The notes under the pieces: generated by a model
Told to the model about the DNA's origin: nothing
The model's input: only the letters and a program-made list of their open reading frames with translations
Database searches by the model: none
Shown: one piece after another, positions 16,317-23,952 of the stretch
Numbering within the stretch: position 1 is the first letter of the stretch
Layout of the letters: each line of letters opens with the position of its first letter
Translations under genes and position numbers: made by a program
Origin: Streptomyces musisoli
Lineage (GTDB): Bacteria > Actinomycetota > Actinomycetes > Streptomycetales > Streptomycetaceae
DNA: 64,000 bases
Assembly (NCBI RefSeq): GCF_016741855.1
Contig: NZ_JAERRH010000003.1
Location: 62,001-126,000, forward strand
Direction of reading: 5' to 3'

Positions 16317-16729
16317 GGCAGACGAGTCGGGCTGTACGCCGGGTTCTGTTCCCCGGTGTCCTCGCGGACGCCGGGGCGACGGCCATCCATCTAGGGCCGA
16401 CGTTGCCGTCGGCCTCGTGCGGTCTACCCGCGGACTCGGGCGGGCAGCCCTCGATCGTCCGCGCAGGGCGCTTGTGACGGCGCCCCTCTTGACCTTGCTC
16501 CGGGTGGGGTTTACCTAGCTGCCCAGGTCACCCTGGGCACTGGTGGTCTCTTACACCACCGTTTCACCCTTACCGAGGATCAGGATCCCCGGCGGTCTGC
16601 TTTCTGTGGCACTGTCCCGCGGGTCACCCCGGGTGGCCGTTAGCCACCACCCTGCCCTGTGGAGCCCGGACGTTCCTCGGGAAGCCCCCTAGGGGGACTC
16701 CACGCGGCCGCCCGCCCGGCTCGTCTGCC
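16317..16729 (-). ncRNA. rnpB: RNase P RNA, bacterial class A
   Basis: Catalytic RNA of RNase P, which matures the 5' ends of tRNAs. On the minus strand the universal blocks are clear: GAGGAACGTCCGGGCTCC near the 5' end, ACAGGGCAGGGTG, the P4/J region GGTAAGGGTGAAACGGTG, GTAAGAGACCACCAG, and the 3' block TAGATGGATGGCC. Its P1 helix is visible as GCAGACGAGCCGGGC (from 16729) pairing with GCCCGACTCGTCTGC (to 16317). The length, about 413 nt, fits Streptomyces. The 5' 41 nt overlap the end of the EamA gene on the same strand. Confidence 0.97.
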
Positions 16730-17618
16730 GTGCCGACCATGGTACCGGGCGGCCGCCGCGCCGCGAACCAGCGGCGGTCGCCAGGACCGAGCCGGCCAGG
16801 ATCAGCGCGAAGGCGGCCAGCACGGTGGGGCTCAGCGGCTCGGCGAGGAACAGGGCGCCCGCGGCGACCGCCACCGCCGGGTTGACGTAGGTGACCACCG
16901 TGGCCCGGGTGGGCCCGGTCTCCTTGATCAGCTCCAGGAACGCCACGAAGGCCACCGCGGTGCAGATCACGCCCAGGGCGGCCAGCGCGGCCAGCACGGT
17001 GGGCGAGGGCAGGGCGGACGGGCGGGTGAGGGCGGCGGCGGGGGCGTAGACCAGGGCGGCCAGGGTCAGGCAGGCGGCCGTCAGGTGGAGGGACGGGACC
17101 TCCTTGAGGCGGCGGGCCGCGATCAGCGGGGCGACGGCGTAGCCCAGGACGGTCAGCAGGACCTCCGACAGCGAGCGCGCGTCTCCGCCGGTCAGGTGCG
17201 GGACGGTGAGGACCGCCACGCCGGTGAGGCCCAGGGTCAGGCCCGCGGCCCGGCGGACGCCGAGGCGTTCCGTGTCGCCCAGGAGCCGGGCAAGGACCAC
17301 GCCGACGATCGGCACGCCGGCGATCAGCAGGCCCGCCGTCGAGCTGGACAGGTGCCGTTCGGCGTCGGTGAGGGTGTACCAGGGCCCCATGATCTCCAGG
17401 CACGCGAAGGCCAGCAGGGGGCGCCAGTGGGCCCGTACGGCGGTGGAGAAGCCGCCCCGGCGCAGGGCGAACGGCAGCAGCAGTGCCGCGCCGACCGCGC
17501 ACCGCGTGAACACCACCACGGGCGGGGACACCGCGTCCACCGCCACCTTGATCAGCAGATAGGGGACGCCCCAGACCACTCCCATCAGGGAGAACAGGAA
17601 CCAGCCACGTGCACTCAT
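16689..17618 (-). CDS. EamA/DMT-family transporter
   Basis: A 309-residue drug/metabolite exporter with ten predicted helices formed by two EamA repeats. Helix 1 is WFLFSLMGVVWGVPYLLIKV, and the second repeat ends AFALILAGSVLATAAG. The tail of about 25 residues is hydrophilic. The start is ATG 17618. It runs codirectionally with the AraC-type regulator 23 bp upstream, so the two may be co-transcribed. Its last 41 bp, including the stop TAG, encode the 5' strand of the RNase P RNA P1 region, an unusual overlap of coding and essential RNA sequence. Confidence 0.9.
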   Translation of the reverse strand: MSARGWFLFSLMGVVWGVPYLLIKVAVDAVSPPVVVFTRCAVGAALLLPFALRRGGFSTAVRAHWRPLLAFACLEIMGPWYTLTDAERHLSSSTAGLLIAGVPIVGVVLARLLGDTERLGVRRAAGLTLGLTGVAVLTVPHLTGGDARSLSEVLLTVLGYAVAPLIAARRLKEVPSLHLTAACLTLAALVYAPAAALTRPSALPSPTVLAALAALGVICTAVAFVAFLELIKETGPTRATVVTYVNPAVAVAAGALFLAEPLSPTVLAAFALILAGSVLATAAGSRRGGRPVPWSARQTSRAGGRVESP

Positions 17619-17641
17619 ACGGCCGAGTCTCGGCCGCCCGG

Positions 17642-18463
17642 TCACGGGCTGTCTTGAACGCTGTTGCGGTAGGCGGCCGGGGTCACGCCGAGCACCCGGC
17701 GGAACCAGCGGGTCAGGTGCGCCTGGTCGGCGAAGCCGACGAGGGCGGCCACTTCGGCGGGGCGCAGTCCGGACTCCAGCAGCGCGCGTGCCTTGGTGAC
17801 CCGGTGCTGGGCGAGCCAGGCGTACGGCGGTATGCCCATCGTCGTGCGGAAGGCGCGCAGGAGCTGGTAGCGGGACAGGCCGAGGTCGGTGGCGAGCAGG
17901 GCGAGGGAGGGCGGGTCGGTGAGTTCGTCGGCGAGGCGGTCGCGGACCGTGCGGGCTATGAGGTGGGCGCCGGGGACGCGGTCGGGGGCGGGTCGCGCCG
18001 TGGAGTGGCGGTGGGCCAGGGCGGCCAGCAGCCAGGGCAGGACGGACTCGGCCTGGAGCGGGTCGGGGCATGCGCTGAGTTCCGTGTGGGCGGTGCGCAG
18101 GGCCGCGGCCAGCGCGGGATCGTCGACGAGGGGTTCACGGAAGTGCGGGAGGCCGCCGAGGGTGGAGTCGGCGAGCAGGGCCGGCTCGGCGTACAGGGCG
18201 CGGTAGGCGTAGCCGTCGGTGGGGCTGCCGGGGCCGCCGGTGTGCATCTCGCCGGGTTCCAGGACGACGATCGTGCCCGGGCCGGTGCTGATGTGCCCGC
18301 CCCGGTAGTCGATGATCTCGAGGCCGCCGACGCAGACGCCGACGGTGTACTCGTCATGGGCGTGCGGGGCGTACACGTGCCGGCGGAAGTGCGCGGTGAG
18401 CAGGTCGAGCGGGGGTCCGCAGCGGCCCAGCCGGGCCCGCGTCCACCGTGCCTGCTCCCCCAT
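17642..18463 (-). CDS. AraC-family transcriptional regulator
   Basis: A 273-residue regulator. The N-terminal cupin sensing domain has HVYAPHAHDEYTVGV and the EPGEMHTGGPG turn. The C-terminal double HTH covers about residues 175-270, including LALLATDLGLSRYQLLRAF and VGFADQAHLTRWFRRVLG with the AraC signature ending TPAAYR. ATG 18463 (MGEQARW) is chosen because GAGGGG lies 9 nt upstream; two further in-frame ATGs sit in the repeated CCCCCATGG sequence upstream. It likely controls the adjacent EamA exporter, a common AraC-EamA pairing. Confidence 0.9.
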   Translation of the reverse strand: MGEQARWTRARLGRCGPPLDLLTAHFRRHVYAPHAHDEYTVGVCVGGLEIIDYRGGHISTGPGTIVVLEPGEMHTGGPGSPTDGYAYRALYAEPALLADSTLGGLPHFREPLVDDPALAAALRTAHTELSACPDPLQAESVLPWLLAALAHRHSTARPAPDRVPGAHLIARTVRDRLADELTDPPSLALLATDLGLSRYQLLRAFRTTMGIPPYAWLAQHRVTKARALLESGLRPAEVAALVGFADQAHLTRWFRRVLGVTPAAYRNSVQDSP

Positions 18464-18543
18464 GGGATCCGTCCCCTCGCGCTCCCCCCATGGGCCGTTC
18501 CCCCGGACTTCCCCCATGGCCTCCCCCTTCGCCGTGCCGCCCG

Positions 18544-19065
18544 CTACCGCTGCAACGCCGTGAGGCCGCGTTTCCATGCCGCGTCCAGCTCCGCGTCGGC
18601 CGGGAAGCGGCCGTGGATCTCCAGGACGACCATGCCGTGGGCGAAGGCCCAGACGGCGCGGGCCAGGTCCATGTCGCCGGCGCAGGCGCGCAGCAGCGGC
18701 AGGGCGGCCCGGTCCTCCAGGCCGGCCGGGAGTTCGGCGCGGGGCAGGGGGCGTTCGGTGGCCAGGCGGTACAGGTGGGGGTGGGCGAGGGCGTGGTCCC
18801 GGTAGGCGCCGGCGAGCGCTTCGAGCGAGCCGGGGGCGCGGGCCTCGGCGGCCTCCAGGGTCTCGGCGGTCTCGGTCAGCAGCTGTGCGACCAGCTCGAC
18901 CTCCACGGCCTGCTTGTCGGGGAAGTGCTTGTAGAGGGAAGGGGCCTTGATGCCGAGGCGGTCGGCGAGGGTGCGCATGGTGAGGCGCGCGGCCCCGGAC
19001 TCCTCAAGGAGGTCCCGGGCCGCCGTCACGATCTCCCGTGCTCGCGGGGTGAGCCGGTCAGCCAC
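18544..19065 (-). CDS. TetR-family regulator (WHG-type C-terminal domain)
   Basis: A 173-residue repressor. HTH residues about 10-55: AARLTMRTLADRLGIKAPSL then YKHFPDKQAVEVEL. The C-terminal domain contains WAFAHGMVVLEIHGRF, resembling the WHG-type TetR C-domain. GTG 19065 is preceded by AAGGAGG and overlaps the end of the DUF4260 gene by 8 bp, so the pair is translationally coupled. It probably binds the twin GGCTAAC-GTTAGCC palindromes at 19507-19551, just upstream of the operon, and so represses itself and the DUF4260 gene. Confidence 0.92.
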   Translation of the reverse strand: MADRLTPRAREIVTAARDLLEESGAARLTMRTLADRLGIKAPSLYKHFPDKQAVEVELVAQLLTETAETLEAAEARAPGSLEALAGAYRDHALAHPHLYRLATERPLPRAELPAGLEDRAALPLLRACAGDMDLARAVWAFAHGMVVLEIHGRFPADAELDAAWKRGLTALQR

Positions 19066-19474
19066 GCTGGAAGCCCTCCTTGGTGCGCAGTCCGTAACCG
19101 AAGGCGCGATCGTAGGAGATGTGGGCGAGCCAGCCGCACAGGGCCGCGAAGGCGGGCGGCCAGTCCACGGGGAGCACGGTGTAGGCGACGGCGAGTGCGA
19201 ACGGGACCAGGGCGCGGTGCATCGCGTTGTAGCAGGGCACCGCACGCGGCGCCGGCTGCCCCTTGGCCATGCGGGGCGCGTCGGCCGCCGCGACCAGGAA
19301 GGTCAGGTCCGGCAGGACGAGGAAGGCCAGGGCGAGGGCCACGGCCGGCCAGCCGTGGTTCACGGACTCCACGACGGCGAAGGCCGTCCAGAACAGGGCG
19401 GACGCCAGCCAGGCGCCGCGGCGCAGGACGGCGGGCGTGGTGCGCGCGGTGGTGGTGCCGGCTGTCGCGGTCAT
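19058..19474 (-). CDS. DUF4260-family membrane protein
   Basis: A 138-residue protein with four hydrophobic segments, matching DUF4260; the family end motif SYDRAFGYGLRTKEGF is present. Function unknown. ATG 19474 has GGAGG at 5-nt spacing. It is the first gene of a two-gene operon with the TetR regulator, directly downstream of two TetR-type palindromes, so expression is likely de-repressed by the regulator's ligand. Confidence 0.88.
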   Translation of the reverse strand: MTATAGTTTARTTPAVLRRGAWLASALFWTAFAVVESVNHGWPAVALALAFLVLPDLTFLVAAADAPRMAKGQPAPRAVPCYNAMHRALVPFALAVAYTVLPVDWPPAFAALCGWLAHISYDRAFGYGLRTKEGFQRG

Positions 19475-19506
19475 GGCTGCCTCCGGAGGGGTACGGCACG
19501 GACAGA

Positions 19507-19525
19507 TGGCTAACGCTGTTAGCCA
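19507..19525. promoter_or_regulatory. TetR operator 1, TGGCTAAC-GCT-GTTAGCCA
   Basis: A perfect dyad with 8-bp arms and a 3-bp centre, located 33 bp upstream of the DUF4260 start codon. A near copy follows with its centre 26 bp away. The geometry is classical for a TetR homodimer pair; the best candidate protein is the TetR encoded at 18544-19065. Confidence 0.85.
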
Positions 19526-19532
19526 GACCGTA

Positions 19533-19551
19533 CGGCTAACACTGTTAGCCG
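19533..19551. promoter_or_regulatory. TetR operator 2, CGGCTAAC-ACT-GTTAGCCG
   Basis: The second perfect palindrome, with the same GGCTAAC half-site as operator 1. It ends 14 bp before the ATG of the MerR-like remnant on the other strand, so both divergent units could be covered by one regulator. Confidence 0.85.
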
Positions 19552-19565
19552 TCAAGGCCCGCGCG

Positions 19566-20159
19566 ATGGCGGCCCGGATCTTCGGCCTCCGGCAGCGCCA
19601 CGCTGACGTGCTCGCCGACGACGCCGGCAGGGACCTCGCCGAAGTGCTCAGCGAACTCGACGAGGACCTCGCCCGGCAGGAGGCGGCGATCCGGGAACGC
19701 CGGCAGCGGCTGCGGGCGCTCCCGGACGCCGGCGAGCTGCCCGCCGGCGGACCCGTGTCGCCCGAACTGGCGGAGCTGCTGGCCGCGTTGCCCGCGGACG
19801 ACTCCCCCATGGCCGCCAAGGACCGGGAGATCCTCGCCCTGATCGACACCGGGGCGCCGCCGCGGGAGCGGGAGCGGCTGCTGTCCGCGCTGCGCGGCGC
19901 CCTGGACGCCCCGGACGCGGTGGCGCGGGCCCGCGAGGCGTACGCGCTCCTCGACGCGCTGGCGGACGCCGCCCCGGACGACCCGCGCGTGGAACAGGCG
20001 GCGCGCACGCTGGCCGGCTGCGTCCCGGCCGGCCTCCTCACGGACGGCCGGCCGGAGCAGCAACAGGCCTTCCTGCGCGCCCTGTACGCCGACTTCGGGG
20101 CCGCCCAGGCGCAGGCGATACGCCGTACGCTGGAGATCCTCACGGGGGAGGAACGATGA
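19566..20159 (+). CDS. MerR-like regulator C-terminal region lacking the DNA-binding domain
   Basis: A 197-residue soluble, mostly helical protein. It matches the effector part of a Streptomyces MerR-family regulator: VLADDAGRDLAEVLSELDED, then a coiled RERRQRLRAL helix, then SPELAELLAALPADDSPMAAKDRE. The winged-helix domain that should precede it (about 70 residues) is absent; upstream sequence is the TetR operator region. ATG 19566 is the only sensible start, since an in-frame ATG at 19506 would run through both operators and use a rare TTA codon. It overlaps the next gene by 4 bp (ATGA). Degenerate, or a regulator with altered function. Confidence 0.65.
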   Translation: MAARIFGLRQRHADVLADDAGRDLAEVLSELDEDLARQEAAIRERRQRLRALPDAGELPAGGPVSPELAELLAALPADDSPMAAKDREILALIDTGAPPRERERLLSALRGALDAPDAVARAREAYALLDALADAAPDDPRVEQAARTLAGCVPAGLLTDGRPEQQQAFLRALYADFGAAQAQAIRRTLEILTGEER

Positions 20160-20722
20160 CGACGGTGTCCCGACTGGCCCGGCACGAGCTGCGGCTCTTC
20201 GCCAGCCTGGCGCTGTGGCTGGCCCGGCGCACCGAGGGTGCCGCCGCCGGGCAGGCGTTCGGATACGCACGCGGACAGGGCGCGACCATGCTGGGGCTGG
20301 CCTTCGTGTGCGTGGTCGAGACGGTCGGTGTGTCCTTCATGCTGCGCGACATGCCCGTGGCGCACGACGTGCTGCTGGTGCTGGACGTCTACACCGTGCT
20401 GTTCGTGCTCGGACTGCACGCGGCCTGCACGGTCCGCCCGCACGTGCTGACCACGGACGCGCTGCGGGTGCGGTACGGCGCCCACGTGGATCTGCGGATC
20501 CCGCTGACCGCGATCACCGCCGTACGCCGGGAGACCCGGAGCACGCACGGGACGGAGGCGGACGCGCTCGACCTCGCCGTCGGCTCCCAGACCACGGTGA
20601 CGCTCGAACTCGCCGAGCCCGTCGTCCACACGAGCGTGCTCGGCCGCCGCAGGCGGGTGAGCGTGGTCCGGCTCTACGCCGACGACTCCGGCTCCCTCGT
20701 CCGGGCCCTCACTCCCGGGTAA
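20156..20722 (+). CDS. membrane protein with cytoplasmic PH-like C-terminal part
   Basis: A 188-residue protein of unknown function. Two hydrophobic segments are visible (GLAFVCVVETVGVSFML and VLLVLDVYTVLFVLGLHAAC), followed by a beta-rich soluble region (RVRYGAHVDLRIPLTAITAV ... TVTLELAEPV) resembling membrane-associated PH-like domains. ATG 20156 has a strong GGGGGAGG site and overlaps the MerR-like gene's stop, so it is translationally coupled. Confidence 0.78.
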   Translation: MTTVSRLARHELRLFASLALWLARRTEGAAAGQAFGYARGQGATMLGLAFVCVVETVGVSFMLRDMPVAHDVLLVLDVYTVLFVLGLHAACTVRPHVLTTDALRVRYGAHVDLRIPLTAITAVRRETRSTHGTEADALDLAVGSQTTVTLELAEPVVHTSVLGRRRRVSVVRLYADDSGSLVRALTPG

Positions 20723-20860
20723 GTCCGGCCCTCACTCCCGGTGGCCCCGGCCCTCACCCCCGGTGGGCCCCGGCCCTCACCCCCGGTGGGTCCCGGCGGG
20801 CCCCGGCGGGCCCCGGCCCCACACTCCCCGGTGGATCCCGGCCCTCACCCCCGGTGAGGA
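20711..20860. repeat. ~24-bp tandem repeats CCGGCCCTCACCCCCGGTGG
   Basis: The 255-bp gap between two plus-strand genes begins with five to six degenerate copies of CCGGCCCTCACYCCCGGTGGGYC, the first overlapping the stop codon of the membrane protein gene, plus two GGGCCCCGGC units. The remaining 100 bp carry the yaaA promoter region; GTACCCTGGCGCGGAGGTCTATG precedes the Shine-Dalgarno sequence. Confidence 0.75.
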
Positions 20861-20977
20861 GGGGCCCAGGGGCGGGGCCGGGGGCGTGGATCTTGCGGTG
20901 GGGCGTGCGGCGGGCGTGGGGCCGGGGCGGGTGGGCGGCACGCCGTACCCTGGCGCGGAGGTCTATGTAAGGAGTAC

Positions 20978-21763
20978 GTGTTGCTGGTCCTGCTGCCGCC
21001 CTCCGAAGGAAAGGCGAACCCGGGCGAGGGCGCCCCGCTGGAGCCGGAGTCGCTGTCCCTGCCGGGGCTCACCGCCGCGCGGGAGGCCGTGCTCGGGGAA
21101 CTGGTCGAGCTGTGCTCCGGCGACGAGGAGAAGGCCCGCGAGGTGCTCGGACTGAGCGAGGGGCTGCGCGGCGAGGTCGCGAAGAACGCCGGGCTGCGCA
21201 CGGCCGGCACCCGCCCCGCCGGGGAGATCTACACCGGTGTCCTCTACGACGCCCTCGGCCTGGCCACGCTGGACGCGGCCGCGAGGAAGCGCGCGGCGGA
21301 CTCGCTGCTGGTCTTCTCGGGCCTGTGGGGCGCCGTGCGGGTCACGGACCGGATCCCCTCCTACCGCTGCTCGATGGGGGTGAAGCTGCCGGGGCTCGGC
21401 GCGCTGGCCGGACACTGGCGGACGCCGATGGCGGAGGTGCTGCCCGCGGCGGCCGGGGACGGCCTGGTGCTGGATCTGCGGTCCTCCGCCTACGCGGCGG
21501 CCTGGCGGCCCAAGGGCGAGGTCGCGGGACGGACGGCGACCGTACGGGTGCTGCACGCGCCGACGCGGAAGGTCGTCAGCCACTTCAACAAGGCGACGAA
21601 GGGCCGGATCGTCCGCGGCCTGCTGACCGCCGATGCCGCGCCGAAGGACCCCGCCGGGCTGGTGGAGGTGCTGCGGGAACTGGGGTACGTCGTGGAGGCG
21701 GAGGCGCCGGGCAGGGCGGGCAAGGCCTGGTCGCTGGACGTGCTGGTGGACGAGATCCACTGA
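20978..21763 (+). CDS. yaaA: YaaA-family peroxide stress / DNA-binding protein
   Basis: A 261-residue cytoplasmic protein of the YaaA (DUF328) family, which in E. coli limits intracellular iron and protects DNA during peroxide stress. Hallmarks are LLPPSEGKANPG at the N-terminus, IYTGVLYDALG, then FSGLWGAVRVTDRIPSYR, and HAPTRKVVSHFNKATKG near the C-terminus. GTG 20978 follows AAGGAG by 4-5 nt. It is probably its own transcription unit. Confidence 0.93.
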   Translation: MLLVLLPPSEGKANPGEGAPLEPESLSLPGLTAAREAVLGELVELCSGDEEKAREVLGLSEGLRGEVAKNAGLRTAGTRPAGEIYTGVLYDALGLATLDAAARKRAADSLLVFSGLWGAVRVTDRIPSYRCSMGVKLPGLGALAGHWRTPMAEVLPAAAGDGLVLDLRSSAYAAAWRPKGEVAGRTATVRVLHAPTRKVVSHFNKATKGRIVRGLLTADAAPKDPAGLVEVLRELGYVVEAEAPGRAGKAWSLDVLVDEIH

Positions 21764-21776
21764 CACCCACCCGCGC

Positions 21777-21814
21777 ATTGCAACATGCGCAACGTTCATT
21801 GCGTGTGTTGCAGT
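21777..21814. promoter_or_regulatory. imperfect palindrome upstream of KDPG aldolase gene
   Basis: ATTGCAACATGCGCAA (21777-21792) is mirrored by ATTGCGTGTGTTGCAGT (21798-21814) across a short spacer. It ends 19 bp before the aldolase ATG. TTGCAACA/TGTTGCA arms are typical of GntR/IclR-type operators, so this probably marks repression of sugar-acid catabolism; the regulator is not in the window. Confidence 0.55.
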
Positions 21815-21833
21815 CGCTGGGCACGATGAGGAC

Positions 21834-22508
21834 ATGACCTCGCCGGCGCCCTCCCCCTCCGCTGCCTCCGTACTGGATCTCGCGCCCGTCCTGCCCGTGG
21901 TGGTGCTGGCCGACGCCGCCGACGCCGTGCCGCTCGCGCGGGCACTGGTGGCGGGCGGGCTGCCCGCGATCGAGGTGACCCTGCGGACCCCGGCCGCCCT
22001 GGACGCGATCCGGGCGATCAGCGCCGGGGTCCCCGGGGCCGTGGTCGGGGCGGGGACGGTGATCAGCCCCGGGCAGGTGGACGCGTGCGAGGCGGCGGGG
22101 GCGCGGTTCCTGGTCAGCCCCGGCTGGACCGAGGCGCTGCTGGAGGCGATGCGCGGGTCCGGGATGCCGTTCCTGCCCGGGGTGTCGACCACCTCGGAGG
22201 TCGTCACACTGCTGGAGCGCGGGGTGCGGGAGATGAAGTTCTTCCCGGCGCAGGCCGCGGGCGGTACGCCGTACCTGAGGTCGCTGGCCGGGCCGTTGCC
22301 GCAGGCCCGCTTCTGTCCGACCGGCGGGATCGGCCCCGGTACCGCGCCGGAGTATCTGGCCCTGCCCAATGTCGGCTGCGTCGGCGGCAGCTGGATGGTG
22401 CCGGCGGACGCGGTCGCCGCCGGGGACTGGGACCGGGTCGAGGAGCTGGCGCGGGCCGCGGCCGGGCTGGGGGCCCCTGTCAGGGACGCAGGTGGGACGT
22501 GTCGTTGA
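21834..22508 (+). CDS. eda: 2-keto-3-deoxy-6-phosphogluconate / 4-hydroxy-2-oxoglutarate aldolase
   Basis: A 224-residue class I aldolase (TIM barrel) that cleaves KDPG to pyruvate and glyceraldehyde 3-phosphate, or related keto-acids. The catalytic Glu is in IEVTLRT near residue 45, the Schiff-base Lys in MKFFPAQAAGG near residue 135, and FCPTGGIG is the phosphate-binding turn. Homotrimeric and cytoplasmic in the family. ATG 21834 has GAGG close upstream. Its C-terminus overlaps the convergent RNase H/phosphatase gene by 29 bp. Confidence 0.92.
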   Translation: MTSPAPSPSAASVLDLAPVLPVVVLADAADAVPLARALVAGGLPAIEVTLRTPAALDAIRAISAGVPGAVVGAGTVISPGQVDACEAAGARFLVSPGWTEALLEAMRGSGMPFLPGVSTTSEVVTLLERGVREMKFFPAQAAGGTPYLRSLAGPLPQARFCPTGGIGPGTAPEYLALPNVGCVGGSWMVPADAVAAGDWDRVEELARAAAGLGAPVRDAGGTCR

Positions 22509-23940
22509 ACAGCCGTACGCTCGCGTTGCCGTCCGCGTAGTACGCCACCGCCGACAGGGACGCGGCGGAGAGTTCCATGCGGAACAGCGCCTGGTCCGGG
22601 GCGCCGAGGGCGAGCCGGACGAAGGTCTTGATCGGGGTGACGTGGGTGACCAGCAGGACTGTACGGCCCGCGTAGGCCGCGACCAGCTTCTCCCGGGTGG
22701 CCTCGATCCGGACGGCGGTCTCCGCGAAGCTCTCGCCGCCGCCGGTGGGGTGGGCCCCAGGGTCGGCGAGCCAGGCGTTCAGGTCCTCCGGGTGGCGTTC
22801 GCGGACCTCGCCGAAGGTCAGGCCCTCCCAGGCGCCGAAGTCCGTCTCGCGCAGGCCGTCCTCGATCGCGACGTCCAGGCCCAGGCGGGCGGCGACGATG
22901 CCGGCGGTCTCGCGGGTGCGGGCGAGCGGTGAGGCGACGATCGCCTGGACGGTGCCGCGCCTGGCCAGGGCCTCCGCGACGCGCCGGGCCTGCTCGCGGC
23001 CGGCGTCCGAGAGGGAGGGGTCCGTGCCGCCGCTGCCGGAGAAGCGCTTCTGGGGAGTGAGCGGGGTTTCGCCGTGGCGGAGGAGGACGAGGGTGGCGGG
23101 GGCGCCGAGGTCGGGGGCGGCGCTCCAGCCGGGGGTCGACGGTTGCCGGGCGCCCTCGGGACGCGGACCGCCGGGAGCCGTGGGGTGCCGGTCGCCGGGA
23201 GCCGTGGGATGCCGGTCGCCGGGAGCCGTGGGATGCCGGTCGCCGGGAGCCGTGGGATGCCGGTCGCCGGGAGCCGTCGGGTGCCGGTCGCCGGGGGGCG
23301 AAGGGCGCTGCCCGCCGGGGGGTGCCGCCGCGCCCACCCGTGCCGCCCCAGCGGCACGACTGCCCGCGGCTGGGGCTTCGCCGGCGCCCTCGGCCGGGGC
23401 TGCGGCTTCCGCCAGGGCCGCTCGTGCTCTCGCCGCGCCCGCCGCCGCGTCGCCCGGGGGGCCCGAGGGCTCCGGGACGGCCGGCGGGGTGTCCAGCGCG
23501 GCACGGGAGTGGGACGGGGACCACTGCTGCCCCTTCGCCCCCGCGTCCATCGCCTCGTTGGCCAGGCGGTCGGCGTGCTTGTTGCGGTCCCGGGGGATCC
23601 ACTCGTAGCCGACCCGGTCCGGCGGGAAGACGGACCTCGCCTCGGTCGCCAGGGGCTTCATGTCGGGGTGCTTGATCTTCCAGCGGCCCGACATCTGCTC
23701 GACGACGAGCTTGGAGTCCATACGGACGTGGACCGACGCGGCCGGGTCGAGGGCGTGGGCGGCGCGCAGGCCGGCCAGGAGGCCGCGGTACTCGGCGACG
23801 TTGTTCGTGGCGATCCCGATGTACTCCGCCGCCTCCGCCAGGGTCTCCCCCGTCACGGCGTCGCTGACCACGGCCCCGTAACCGGCGGGCCCGGGGTTGC
23901 CCCGTGACCCGCCGTCGGCCTCGACGATGAACTCCCTCAC
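22480..23940 (-). CDS. bifunctional RNase HI / histidine phosphatase
   Basis: A 486-residue fusion known from actinomycetes (related to S. coelicolor SCO2299 and M. tuberculosis Rv2228c). Residues 1-140 form an RNase H1 domain that degrades RNA in RNA-DNA hybrids: VEADGGSRGNPGPAGYGAV, NNVAEYRGLLAGL, MDSKLVVEQMSGRW. Residues about 280-486 form a phosphoglycerate-mutase-like acid phosphatase with VLLRHGETPLTPQKRFSG, and the second catalytic His in VTHVTPIK. A long Pro/Ala linker contains five copies of an eight-residue repeat. GTG 23940 has an AAGGGG Shine-Dalgarno sequence. It is first-in-line downstream of the zinc-ribbon gene. Confidence 0.95.
   Translation of the reverse strand: MREFIVEADGGSRGNPGPAGYGAVVSDAVTGETLAEAAEYIGIATNNVAEYRGLLAGLRAAHALDPAASVHVRMDSKLVVEQMSGRWKIKHPDMKPLATEARSVFPPDRVGYEWIPRDRNKHADRLANEAMDAGAKGQQWSPSHSRAALDTPPAVPEPSGPPGDAAAGAARARAALAEAAAPAEGAGEAPAAGSRAAGAARVGAAAPPGGQRPSPPGDRHPTAPGDRHPTAPGDRHPTAPGDRHPTAPGDRHPTAPGGPRPEGARQPSTPGWSAAPDLGAPATLVLLRHGETPLTPQKRFSGSGGTDPSLSDAGREQARRVAEALARRGTVQAIVASPLARTRETAGIVAARLGLDVAIEDGLRETDFGAWEGLTFGEVRERHPEDLNAWLADPGAHPTGGGESFAETAVRIEATREKLVAAYAGRTVLLVTHVTPIKTFVRLALGAPDQALFRMELSAASLSAVAYYADGNASVRLFNDTSHLRP
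23173..23292. repeat. five 24-bp in-frame repeats in RNase H/phosphatase linker
   Basis: GGGAGCCGTGGGATGCCGGT plus CGCC, five exact-period copies with few mismatches, encoding (on the minus strand) repeats of TAPGDRHP between the two catalytic domains. The 24-bp period keeps the frame. It is a likely site of copy-number variation between strains. Confidence 0.9.
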
Positions 23941-23952
23941 CCCTGAAGCCCC

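Noticed and set aside
19506..19565. Upstream ATG start for the MerR-like protein
   Set aside because: It would translate through both TetR operators, adds no recognisable HTH and uses a rare TTA codon.
20963..23602. 879-codon minus-strand frame over yaaA and eda
   Set aside because: Antisense shadow of high-GC codons; both real genes on the plus strand have clear motifs and ribosome sites.
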